This document shows positions 24,095-31,999 of a stretch of 39,069 nucleotides of DNA, piece by piece. Position 1 is the first letter of the stretch. Each line of letters opens with the position of its first letter. The notes below the pieces were generated by a model. That model was not told where the DNA came from. It worked only from the letters and a program-made list of their open reading frames with translations, and searched no databases. The position numbers and the translations under genes were made by a program. The stretch lies in contig JAEXUD010000054.1 of NCBI GenBank assembly GCA_023453025.1, forward strand, positions 1 through 39,069. The letters run 5' to 3'. The DNA comes from Bacillota bacterium. GTDB lineage: Bacteria; Bacillota; Clostridia; Tissierellales; Sedimentibacteraceae.

Positions 24095-24265
24095 ATGGGA
24101 AAAATAGGTGTTGCGGAACTTATAGTTATACTCGTTATTGCTCTTGTAATATTTGGTCCGTCCAAGTTACCTGAAATAGGAAAATCTTTAGGTTCTGCAA
24201 TGAGTGAATTCAAGTCTCAGATTAATAAAATTTCCAAAGATGATTTAAAAGAAAAAAATTCTTAA
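24095..24265 (+). CDS. tatA: Sec-independent translocase subunit TatA
   Basis: A 56-residue protein: short N-terminus, one membrane helix (about 6-20, ELIVILVIALVIF), the FGPSKLPEIGKSLGSAMSEF hinge and amphipathic helix, then a charged tail. These are all hallmarks of TatA/TatE. It begins two bases after the stop of the Tat-lipoprotein gene, so the transporter component and its cargo are co-expressed. No tatC is in the window; the pore partner must be elsewhere. Terminator follows. Confidence 0.92.
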   Translation: MGKIGVAELIVILVIALVIFGPSKLPEIGKSLGSAMSEFKSQINKISKDDLKEKNS

Positions 24266-24270
24266 TACTA

Positions 24271-24312
24271 AAGCCTCATAAAAAAATATTACACTTTTAT
24301 GAGGCTTTTTTT
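24271..24312 (+). terminator. Rho-independent terminator after tatA
   Basis: A 13-bp stem (AAGCCTCATAAAA / TTTTATGAGGCTT), 11-base loop and a T7 run. Confidence 0.93.
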
Positions 24313-24406
24313 GAACAATTATATGTTATATCTATTTCTTACCCTGTCACTTCTGTATCCATTAACCTTATCTTAATTCGTTTTTAAAAATTTTTTATCT
24401 TCAGAT

Positions 24407-24532
24407 TCATGCTCTTTTCTGCAATTTAACATCATAGTAAGTTAATGACATATATAGGAATATTGCAAAAGCATAAAAATATATAATAAAGAAATAATAA
24501 TTAATGCCTTCACATTGCAATAATTGTTTCAT
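24407..24532 (-). CDS. Possible 41-residue single-helix membrane protein
   Basis: On the minus strand ATG at 24532 has AGGAG ten bases upstream; stop TGA at 24407. The product starts MKQLLQCEGI, has a membrane helix of aromatic and aliphatic residues (about 11-31) and a basic tail (DVKLQKRA). It fills the only long spacer between the Tat genes and the glycosyltransferase. No family recognised. The ribosome site and clean membrane topology make it worth listing; no good promoter was seen. Confidence 0.35.
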   Translation of the reverse strand: MKQLLQCEGINYYFFIIYFYAFAIFLYMSLTYYDVKLQKRA

Positions 24533-24578
24533 ATAGCGTTTTCTCCTGAAAATTAAACGAATTTTAAGAAATACTTAA

Positions 24579-24606
24579 TTGATTTAATTTTCCTGAATGC
24601 TATACT
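24579..24606 (+). promoter_or_regulatory. Sigma-A promoter for the glycosyltransferase
   Basis: TTGATT (24579-24584), 16-bp spacer, TATACT (24601-24606), 40 bp before the TTG start. Confidence 0.55.
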
Positions 24607-24646
24607 TACAAAGCGAAAAGGTAATCAAAAATATGGAGGTAATAAT

Positions 24647-25903
24647 TTGTTATCGTTTATAAGCATATTCAATATAATTATATTTATATTATTTACAGGA
24701 TTTTATTCCTATCAGTTTTACTATGTTTTAGTTGCTTTATTTCGAAAAAGCAACATGCTTGTTGCTAGTGAAAATCACAGATATGCAGTATTAATAGCGG
24801 CAAGAAATGAAAGTGCTGTTATAAGTCAATTGATAAATAGCATAAAAAAGCAAAAATATCCTTCATTTCTTGTAGATATTTATGTTGTAGCAGATAATTG
24901 TACTGATAATACCGCAGATGTTGCCAGAGAAGCCGGAGCAACGGTATTTGAGAGATTCAACAGGCAATATGTAGGGAAAGGCTACGCATTGGATTTCGCA
25001 TTTAAGATAATTATGAAACGAAACGAAAAATATGAAGGGTATTTTATATTTGATGCAGATAATTTATTAGATGAGAATTATATGGCTGAAATGAACAAGG
25101 TTTTTGACAATGGATACAAAATAGTAACCAGCTACAGAAATTCCAAAAACTATGATACAAATTGGTTGTCAGCAGGATATTCACTATGGTTTTTAAGAGA
25201 AGCAAAGTATTTAAATAATTCAAGAATGATATTAAAAACAGGTTGTGCTATATCAGGTACAGGGTTTATGGTAAGTGACGAGATAATCAGAAAAAATAAC
25301 GGATGGAAACATCATTTATTAACAGAGGATATTGAATTTTCCATTGACAATGCAATACAAGGAGAAAAAATAGGATATTGCGGTTCAGCAATATTGTATG
25401 ATGAGCAGCCATATTTATTTGAACAATCCTGGAATCAGAGGTTACGCTGGGCTAAAGGCTTTTATCAGGTTTTTGCAAAATACGGAATGGATTTGTTTAA
25501 AAGCATATTTACCAAAAGAAGCTTTTGCTGCTACGATATGTTTGTAACAATATGCCCTGCATTGTTTTTATCACTGCTAAGTGTAGGTATAAACACCGTA
25601 TTTTTAACTGCCGGATTAATCAATATAGAAATTTATCCCGAGTTAATTCAGGAAACTACAACCGCCATTTTTATGTCTGTATTTAATTCTTATTCAATTC
25701 TATTTGTTTTAGGGTTAATAACAACTATTACAGAATGGAAGCAGATTAATTCATCCTCATGGAAAAAAATAAAATATATATTCACATTTCCGATTTTCAT
25801 ATTTACATATGTTCCAATTTCTATTGTAGCATTGTATAAGAAAATTGAATGGAAACCAATTACACATAGCATAGCAAAGTCTATTGAAGAAGTCAGACAA
25901 TAA
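24647..25903 (+). CDS. Processive membrane glycosyltransferase family 2 (IcaA/cellulose-synthase-like)
   Basis: 418 residues starting at TTG (GGAGG seven bases upstream). One N-terminal helix (about 6-30), a GT-A domain with VVADNCTDNTA, FDADN (135-139), TEDIEF (227-231) and QRLRW (264-268, the QxxRW motif of processive beta-glycosyltransferases), then three or four C-terminal helices. Such enzymes make polymers from UDP-sugars and extrude them. The linkage and sugar cannot be told. It stands alone with its own promoter and terminator. No PilZ domain is present. Confidence 0.86.
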   Translation: MLSFISIFNIIIFILFTGFYSYQFYYVLVALFRKSNMLVASENHRYAVLIAARNESAVISQLINSIKKQKYPSFLVDIYVVADNCTDNTADVAREAGATVFERFNRQYVGKGYALDFAFKIIMKRNEKYEGYFIFDADNLLDENYMAEMNKVFDNGYKIVTSYRNSKNYDTNWLSAGYSLWFLREAKYLNNSRMILKTGCAISGTGFMVSDEIIRKNNGWKHHLLTEDIEFSIDNAIQGEKIGYCGSAILYDEQPYLFEQSWNQRLRWAKGFYQVFAKYGMDLFKSIFTKRSFCCYDMFVTICPALFLSLLSVGINTVFLTAGLINIEIYPELIQETTTAIFMSVFNSYSILFVLGLITTITEWKQINSSSWKKIKYIFTFPIFIFTYVPISIVALYKKIEWKPITHSIAKSIEEVRQ

Positions 25904-25921
25904 AGAAAAATATATCAAGCT

Positions 25922-25955
25922 AAAAGGGAAAATTTAAAAAAATTTTTCCTTTTTT
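25922..25955 (+). terminator. Rho-independent terminator
   Basis: A 14-bp AT-rich stem (AAAAGGGAAAATTT paired with AAATTTTTCCTTTT, one G:U), a 4-A loop and a T run, just after the glycosyltransferase. Confidence 0.8.
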
Positions 25956-26050
25956 ATATGCCATAGCCCCTTTTTTTCGTCCGTAAGATAGAGGAAAATG
26001 AAGCCTTATGTAAAATTTTATAATAATTTTTATAAGAAGGATTTTAATGG

Positions 26051-26107
26051 TTGAAATTAACAATTTGCTGTAGTATCATATGTTTAAAAGCATAAATCTG
26101 ATATAAT
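26051..26107 (+). promoter_or_regulatory. Promoter region of the dynamin operon
   Basis: Two candidates: TTGAAA (26051-26056), 17-bp spacer, TATCAT (26074-26079); and an extended -10 TG-N-TATAAT (26099-26107), closer to the ATG at 26126 with a weak -35. Either would transcribe the following seven genes. Confidence 0.55.
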
Positions 26108-26125
26108 TATGACGAGGTGAAGCTT

Positions 26126-27898
26126 ATGGCGGTGGAATACAAAAGTATCGAATTCAGATTATATGAATATCTTGTTCAGATCCAGGATATGCTGACTCTT
26201 CTGGAAACCGATGAGGACATGCTGTCCAAAATAATTAAAACCAAGGAACTTATAAAAACAAAAAAATATTATGTTGCCGTTATGGGAGAATTTAAGCGAG
26301 GAAAAAGCTCCCTGATAAATGCCCTGCTGGGACAGAAGGTTCTCCCTGCAGATGTTGAGCCTGCAACAGCAACAATTAACAGAATAACCTACGGAAGCTC
26401 TTTAAAAGCCGTTATTGATTTTAAAGACGGGACAAGCCGTGACTTGGATATTGCGCAGCTTGCGGATTATGTTACAAAATTAACTCCTGAAGGAGCCTCT
26501 CGTGCCGCAATGATTAAAGAGGCAATCGTTTATGCTCCGACGGTTATCTGTCAAAATCACGTTGACATTATAGATACCCCCGGACTCAATGATAATGAGG
26601 AAATGACAAAAATAACCATAGATACATTAAATAATGTCGATGCCGTAATTGTTGCAATTCATGCCAGAGCCCCCTTCAGCGAAACAGAACGGAATTTTGT
26701 CTGCCAGCTTATTAAAAGCGACAATATAAACAATATAGTCTTTGTTGTGACCTTCATAGATCAAATTGACGAAGATGATTATCCGTATGATGACTTTATG
26801 GATAAAATAAGAACCAGAATACAAAAAGAAGTTTTTCAAAAACTTTCGAAGGATGATGAACCTGAATCCATAATCAAAAAAGCCCATGATATTATGGATA
26901 ATATGCATATTTACGGCGTATCTGCAACTCAAGCTCTTAAGTATTTCATGACAAATGATAAAAGAGCCTTTGAAAAAAGCAGATTTGATACTTTTAAAGA
27001 GGAGCTTCTGCAAAATTTAACAGCAAAGCAGGTAGAAAGTGCCGTTCAAAATGCTGTTGTGGACATCAGTGAAGTTCTTTCGGAATTAGATGGTCAATAC
27101 ATAATAAGGATGAAAGCATTTGATGATGAATCACAGTTAATTCAAGTGAAAGCATCAAATATATACAATTATTTCAACAATACCGGCAAAACCCTCAGCA
27201 GCCTGTTTGTAAACAGGCTTGGTGAAATTGACACAATAGCAAATTCCATAAATGCATTCAAGAATGTGCTGGTTAAGGAATTTATAAAAGGACTGTCATC
27301 CATAAGAAGCGATAGACACCGTGATATTGAGGCTCTTTTATCCTCTGTTTCATCAGCGCAGCACAATATGATGAATATAAATTATCTCCCACCCATAAAA
27401 AAACAGCTCTCAGATTTATTTGAAAGCATTTGTATGGAATTTAATGATATAAGACAAAGTGCACTATCAGATACTTTCAAGGAATTTATCACAGATGAAT
27501 TCAATTCTTATGAACTAATAAATAATGTTATTTCAAATAAAAATAAAAATTTAAGTAATCTGCACTTCTCATGGCAGATCTCCCCCGTACCAAATGTACG
27601 AAATCTTGCAAAATGCAATGTTATTGACACTGTTATAGAGGCTGTTGACGCATCTGTTAATAAATATATCACTGATTTAAACAGATATTTTGATTTATCC
27701 AGAGAATTTTTATTTTTAAGCATTAATAACGAATCCCAGACCATGAAGCCGCTTGTATCCATGTCAGAGGATGAAATGAAACGCTCAGTTAATATAAGAA
27801 AACAGATCTATATCAATAACTACGAGACATTTTCTGAAAAGGCCAAGGATATAATTAATAAAAGCCGGCTTATTTTAGATGAGTTCTATAATAAATAA
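26126..27898 (+). CDS. Dynamin-like GTPase 1
   Basis: 590 residues. The GTPase domain has P-loop GEFKRGKSS (54-62), switch I PATAT (79-83), DTPG (150-153) and a G4-like TFID (209-212) with Lys replaced. The remainder is helical, typical of bacterial dynamin-like proteins that assemble on and remodel membranes. No strong hydrophobic segment is seen, unlike the second GTPase, so this may be the soluble partner. The ATG at 26126 has GAGGTG six bases before it; the frame also runs from a GTG at 26117. First gene of an apparent seven-gene operon (gaps 15, 48, 29, 42 and 4 bases and a final overlap). Confidence 0.88.
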   Translation: MAVEYKSIEFRLYEYLVQIQDMLTLLETDEDMLSKIIKTKELIKTKKYYVAVMGEFKRGKSSLINALLGQKVLPADVEPATATINRITYGSSLKAVIDFKDGTSRDLDIAQLADYVTKLTPEGASRAAMIKEAIVYAPTVICQNHVDIIDTPGLNDNEEMTKITIDTLNNVDAVIVAIHARAPFSETERNFVCQLIKSDNINNIVFVVTFIDQIDEDDYPYDDFMDKIRTRIQKEVFQKLSKDDEPESIIKKAHDIMDNMHIYGVSATQALKYFMTNDKRAFEKSRFDTFKEELLQNLTAKQVESAVQNAVVDISEVLSELDGQYIIRMKAFDDESQLIQVKASNIYNYFNNTGKTLSSLFVNRLGEIDTIANSINAFKNVLVKEFIKGLSSIRSDRHRDIEALLSSVSSAQHNMMNINYLPPIKKQLSDLFESICMEFNDIRQSALSDTFKEFITDEFNSYELINNVISNKNKNLSNLHFSWQISPVPNVRNLAKCNVIDTVIEAVDASVNKYITDLNRYFDLSREFLFLSINNESQTMKPLVSMSEDEMKRSVNIRKQIYINNYETFSEKAKDIINKSRLILDEFYNK

Positions 27899-27913
27899 AG
27901 GGAGAGGAAAATT

Positions 27914-28264
27914 ATGTTAGAATTAATACTTTTTATAATCATGGTGATTGTGTCTGTTACTGTCGCATTTTTTTCTGATTATTTAACACTACCAGACAAA
28001 ATAGCCGTTGTTATTATTACCGTAGTTCCTTCAGGAATAATTATGTACATTATATACAAAATCAGAAAAGCATTCCGAAGAAAATTCGGAAAAAATCGTT
28101 ATGAAGCACCCGCCAAAATAAGCAGGAAACAAGAAAAAAAGAATGCATCATATTCTGAAAGAGTATCCCCAGAAGAACAAGGAAGCAAGAAATGCTTAAA
28201 ATGCGGAAATGAAATTGAAAACGGGATGATTTTCTGCGACAAGTGCGGAACAAGAATTCAATAA
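27914..28264 (+). CDS. Small membrane protein with C-terminal zinc ribbon (1 of 3)
   Basis: 116 residues: two membrane helices (about 3-20 and 30-50), a basic/charged linker and a C-terminal zinc ribbon CLKCGNEIENGMIFCDKCGTRIQ-type (C-x2-C, 14 residues, C-x2-C). Strong GGAGAGG site before the ATG. Such double-CxxC tails are known from zinc_ribbon_2-type proteins and often mediate protein contacts. It lies 15 bases after dynamin 1. Function unrecognised. Confidence 0.8.
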   Translation: MLELILFIIMVIVSVTVAFFSDYLTLPDKIAVVIITVVPSGIIMYIIYKIRKAFRRKFGKNRYEAPAKISRKQEKKNASYSERVSPEEQGSKKCLKCGNEIENGMIFCDKCGTRIQ

Positions 28265-28922
28265 GGCGCCGACCATTTTAAAATAATTTGCAATAATTAA
28301 AGGAGAGAATTTATGCGAAAATCAGAAAAAATGAAAAAACAAGCGAGATATTTAACCCCTATAGGCGCTGTCGTGCTTGGAGTCATACTTTTCTTTGTTG
28401 TTGATGATGATGCCCTGACAATCCCCATAAAAATTTCTATAATCATTATATATCTATTTATTGAATCAATTATTCTTTCTATGATTATCGGCATCACCAA
28501 GTTAGCAGAAAAATTCTCCGGTGAAAAGCCATCTCAACAAAGTTTTGAGAAAAATAAAAAAAGTACCCGTTACAAAAACGTTAAAGCGGATGAGCAAAAA
28601 ATCCCCAAATGCCCTAATTGCGGAAATGAAGCTGAAGAAGGGATGATTTTCTGCGACAAGTGCGGTACAAGAATCCAGTAACCCTTAAGTCAAAAAAGGA
28701 GGATTAAATCATGACACTGGAAATGATATATATATATCTATTTATAGTTGTTATTGTTGTAATTGAAATTATCTTAATTAAGAAATCGATTAAAAAAAAG
28801 CGTGAAAAGAAAAACAAAAGCTTATATTCAAAGAACATAATAGTGGATAAGCAGGAAAGCAAAAAATGTTCAGGTTGCGGAAATGAAATTGAAAGCGGAA
28901 TGATTTTCTGCGACAAGTGCGG
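28226..28922 (+). repeat. 23-bp identical DNA segment repeated in the three zinc-ribbon genes
   Basis: The segment starting ATGATTTTCTGCGACAAGTG is identical at 28226-28248, 28643-28665 and 28900-28922, including third codon positions, and flanking bases are close (GGAAATGAA upstream). Synonymous identity implies recent duplication or gene conversion limited to the ribbon end. Confidence 0.85.
28313..28681 (+). CDS. Small membrane protein with C-terminal zinc ribbon (2 of 3)
   Basis: 122 residues: two membrane helices (about 12-30 and 38-62), a charged linker and a zinc ribbon CPNCGNEAEEGMIFCDKCGT. AAGGAG precedes the ATG. The linker and helices are unlike those of the other two copies, but the last 20 or so residues are nearly the same. 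Confidence 0.8.
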   Translation: MRKSEKMKKQARYLTPIGAVVLGVILFFVVDDDALTIPIKISIIIIYLFIESIILSMIIGITKLAEKFSGEKPSQQSFEKNKKSTRYKNVKADEQKIPKCPNCGNEAEEGMIFCDKCGTRIQ

Positions 28923-28938
28923 AACAAGAATTAATTAA
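28711..28938 (+). CDS. Small membrane protein with C-terminal zinc ribbon (3 of 3)
   Basis: 75 residues: one N-terminal membrane helix (about 5-24), a very basic linker (KKSIKKKREKKNK) and a zinc ribbon CSGCGNEIESGMIFCDKCGT. AAGGAGG before the ATG. Simplest member of the trio; the basic linker could face the inner membrane surface. Confidence 0.78.
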   Translation: MTLEMIYIYLFIVVIVVIEIILIKKSIKKKREKKNKSLYSKNIIVDKQESKKCSGCGNEIESGMIFCDKCGTRIN

Positions 28939-28980
28939 AATATTTATAAATCAAATCACTAAAGAATGAGAGGGTTAAAT

Positions 28981-31032
28981 ATGTCAGAAGAAATTATTTT
29001 CAGCAGCTTTACAGGTTACAAACAGCTGGTCATGGAGCTGGTAGGAGATTTGAAAACATTAAAGGAATACAGCGAACGTCTGAATCTTTCAGGAAGTGTT
29101 GAATCCATTGACAACGCTCTTAAAAAGCTTGCCGAGGACAGCTTTGATATTGCCATAATCGGTGAATTTAACAGAGGCAAAAGCACACTTATCAATGCGC
29201 TTATAGGCAAGGATGTTCTTCCTATGGATGTACTGCCTACTACGGCAACCTTGAACAGAATCACATATAATATTGCTCCCTATGTGCATGTTAAGTTCAA
29301 GGATGGGCGCGAAGATGATGTGGATATTGAAAATCTTAAAAGCTATGTAACAAAGCTAACAGACGAATCGTCAGAAATGGCAAAAAGCATCGATGAGGTT
29401 ATAGTAAACTATCCGATAAATTATTGTAAAAACAATGTTGATATAATAGATACTCCGGGACTTAACGACGAAAGTGCCATGACAGAAGTAACAATGTCCG
29501 TGCTGCCAAAGGTTGATGCGGCATTGATGGTCATTATGGCACAGTCTCCATTTTCCGAATCAGAACGTGCTTTCCTCGAAAGCAAAGTAATTACAAGTGA
29601 CTTAGGAAGAGTATTGTTTGTGGTAACGGGCATAGATTTATTAGATGAGGAAGATGTTGACCGTGTCATTAACAATATTGCTTCAAGTATCCAAAAAAAC
29701 ATCATAACTAAAGCAGCTAAAACAATGGGCGAAAATTCAAAGGAATTCGAAGTATACAAACGAAAAATAGGAAAAGTACGTGTATTTGGCTTATCGGCAA
29801 AAAAAGCCCTGAAAGCAAAGATGGCAGGAAACGACGAAGCTCTTGAAAAAACCCGTTTCCCTGAATTTGAAAATGAGCTTGAGCGTTTCCTGACAGAAGA
29901 CAGAGGCGCAATTATGCTGAGCGTTCCTGTATCAAGAATTTTGAGTTCATCTGTTGAGATTTTAAAATCCATATCCCTGCGTGAAAATGCACTGAGCATG
30001 CAGAAAGAGGATTTCAACAATAAATACAGTCAGGCTATGGAAGAAATAGAACAAATACGCTATCAAAGGAGAGAGGAATTTAACCGTATAAATAAATCAG
30101 CACAAAAAACCTTTGATGAGTTAAAACCGCTGATAAAAAGCTTCTGGCCTAAAATTGAAGCCAAAGCCGAAGAGGTAATTAACTGCTACCCGTTGACAAA
30201 TGATGACATCAGCAATGAAAGTATTGATTATACGCAAACATTAATTATGGACTCTCTAAAAAAAGAGACCCTTGAGACAGCACAAACCTTAAGTGAACAA
30301 ATTCAAAACTGCATAACTATGGCGCTTGAAGATGAAACCGATAAAATTTCAGCTTTTGAAGATTCCTTCTTAGAAGCAACAGCAAAAATACAGGATTTAT
30401 TTTACGTACCTAATACAGTGCAGGAAGGCGGCGGAACCGTCCTGGGTACAACACTTAATTATTTCACCCTGGGCGGAGGAAGTGCTTATCTGGGCTTTAA
30501 GGAAGCCGGATGGAAGGGCGCATTAGTGGGAGGACTGAGCGGAGGTGCAGCAACCTTCGGCGGAGCATTCGCCACAGGACTTGTGTTCACTGCATTAGGA
30601 TTGCCTGTGACCTGGCCTGTTTTGTTAATTGTCGGCATAGGCTCTTCTCTTCTTGGAACATTTACAGGAAAAAGAGCCACATCTTTGCTGTTTCCAAGTG
30701 ATAAGACAGAAAAATTCAAAAATGAATTTAAAAAAGCAGTTGCCGCACAATTTGCAGAAATGAAAGCTGCGGAAAATTTTTCTGAAAAAGTACGAACACA
30801 GGTAGACACAGCTTTTACAGCATTAAAGGACAGTATTCAAAGAGAAACTGAAAATATTCTAAATGATACTCAAAATACACTTACACAACTTAAAGTTAAT
30901 TTAGCAAACAATAATACTGCAACAGAAAAAGAACAGGAACAATTGAAAAAAATGATATCAGGCACAGAAAAAATCATACTGCATGCCGATAGTGTGAACA
31001 ACCAGCTTACGGCAGTCATGAGCAGGAGGTAA
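28981..31032 (+). CDS. Dynamin-like GTPase 2 with glycine-rich membrane domain
   Basis: 683 residues. The GTPase domain has P-loop GEFNRGKST (61-69), PTTAT switch I (86-90), DTPG (157-160) and TGID (216-219) in the G4 place. Residues of about 487-566 form a Gly/Ala-rich hydrophobic region (GGSAYLGFKEAGWKGALVGG, then GLPVTWPVLLIVGIGSSLLG) able to insert as a paddle or helical hairpin, followed by a helical tail of about 115 residues. The start is ATG 28981 with GAGAGG seven bases upstream; an ATG at 28966 contains that site. Bacterial dynamins often occur in pairs of unlike subunits; dynamin 1 or 3 may be the partner. Confidence 0.88.
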   Translation: MSEEIIFSSFTGYKQLVMELVGDLKTLKEYSERLNLSGSVESIDNALKKLAEDSFDIAIIGEFNRGKSTLINALIGKDVLPMDVLPTTATLNRITYNIAPYVHVKFKDGREDDVDIENLKSYVTKLTDESSEMAKSIDEVIVNYPINYCKNNVDIIDTPGLNDESAMTEVTMSVLPKVDAALMVIMAQSPFSESERAFLESKVITSDLGRVLFVVTGIDLLDEEDVDRVINNIASSIQKNIITKAAKTMGENSKEFEVYKRKIGKVRVFGLSAKKALKAKMAGNDEALEKTRFPEFENELERFLTEDRGAIMLSVPVSRILSSSVEILKSISLRENALSMQKEDFNNKYSQAMEEIEQIRYQRREEFNRINKSAQKTFDELKPLIKSFWPKIEAKAEEVINCYPLTNDDISNESIDYTQTLIMDSLKKETLETAQTLSEQIQNCITMALEDETDKISAFEDSFLEATAKIQDLFYVPNTVQEGGGTVLGTTLNYFTLGGGSAYLGFKEAGWKGALVGGLSGGAATFGGAFATGLVFTALGLPVTWPVLLIVGIGSSLLGTFTGKRATSLLFPSDKTEKFKNEFKKAVAAQFAEMKAAENFSEKVRTQVDTAFTALKDSIQRETENILNDTQNTLTQLKVNLANNNTATEKEQEQLKKMISGTEKIILHADSVNNQLTAVMSRR

Positions 31033-31036
31033 TTAA

Positions 31037-31999
31037 TTGATAAATTATAATCCCACAGACGATATTGATATCAGCTTTAATTCCTATGTCAAGGAAAGAG
31101 AAAGAGTCCAAAGCAAGCATTTGGAAGGTGGAATTCCCGACTATGCTTTTGCTTCCGACTATGCAATCAGACAGAAAATTAAGGCTCTTCCGGGGGTTTA
31201 TCCTTTTTTTAAAGCACTTACAGCTACATACGTTCCACGGCATAAGCAGCAACTTAATTTAAGTGCTCTGAAGGTGGGCGCCGACCAATATCCGGAAATA
31301 TATAAAATGACAGCAGAGTGTGCGGGTATTCTTGGAATAGGTATGCCGACGGTATACATTCTTCCCAATATGGCAGTACTGAACGCCTATACCATTGCCA
31401 CCGATGACGAGGCTCCAATAATTGTCCTCCACTCATCTATTGTGGAAAGATTTACACTTGATGAGCTTAAAACAATTATAGGTCATGAATGCGGTCATAT
31501 ACACAACAATCACGGTATTTATTCCATCGCTGTGCAGACAATGCTGGACCAAGGCATGAATATACCTATTATAAGTCAAATATTATCTGCTCTTACAATT
31601 CCTGTCAGGTTAATGTTCATGGCATGGAACCGGGCGGCAGAAGTGACCAGTGACAGGGCAGGAATGATTTGTGCAAATGACCCTATGGACATATTGAAAG
31701 CAGATGTCAAATTAATGCACGGAGGCATGATTGATTCTGACGAGGCTAATATTGAAGCAGCATTGAAGCAATATGATATACTGAAAAAAACACCCGTGCG
31801 GCTCCTCGAACTTGGCTCCACTCACCCCACAACTGTCAGAAGACTCTATGCCGACCTGGAATTCCTGAACAGCGAAATCCTGTATAAATGGCGCCCGGAA
31901 TGGCGAAAACCCGGAATGGAGCTCATAGATAAGCAGGAACTGGATACACGATGCGAAAAATATATCAGTGTACTAAGGAGCGGAAACAAGAATGAATAA
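31037..31999 (+). CDS. M48-family zinc metallopeptidase
   Basis: 320 residues with the HExxH motif H150-E-C-G-H154 (IIGHECGHIHNNHG) and a third-ligand glutamate E202 (AAEVTSDRAG), the M48 (HtpX/Oma1/Ste24) layout. One moderately hydrophobic segment (about 177-197) lies between them, so the enzyme may be membrane-associated rather than spanning. TTG start with AGGAGG eight bases upstream; four bases separate it from dynamin 2. Its stop overlaps the start of dynamin 3 by eight bases. It may cleave or control one of the dynamins or the zinc-ribbon proteins; that is inference from linkage. Confidence 0.85.
   Translation: MINYNPTDDIDISFNSYVKERERVQSKHLEGGIPDYAFASDYAIRQKIKALPGVYPFFKALTATYVPRHKQQLNLSALKVGADQYPEIYKMTAECAGILGIGMPTVYILPNMAVLNAYTIATDDEAPIIVLHSSIVERFTLDELKTIIGHECGHIHNNHGIYSIAVQTMLDQGMNIPIISQILSALTIPVRLMFMAWNRAAEVTSDRAGMICANDPMDILKADVKLMHGGMIDSDEANIEAALKQYDILKKTPVRLLELGSTHPTTVRRLYADLEFLNSEILYKWRPEWRKPGMELIDKQELDTRCEKYISVLRSGNKNE

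Noticed and set aside
29421..30020. A 199-codon antisense frame within dynamin 2
   Set aside because: Shadow of a conserved GTPase gene; no ribosome site and low-complexity Ser-rich translation.
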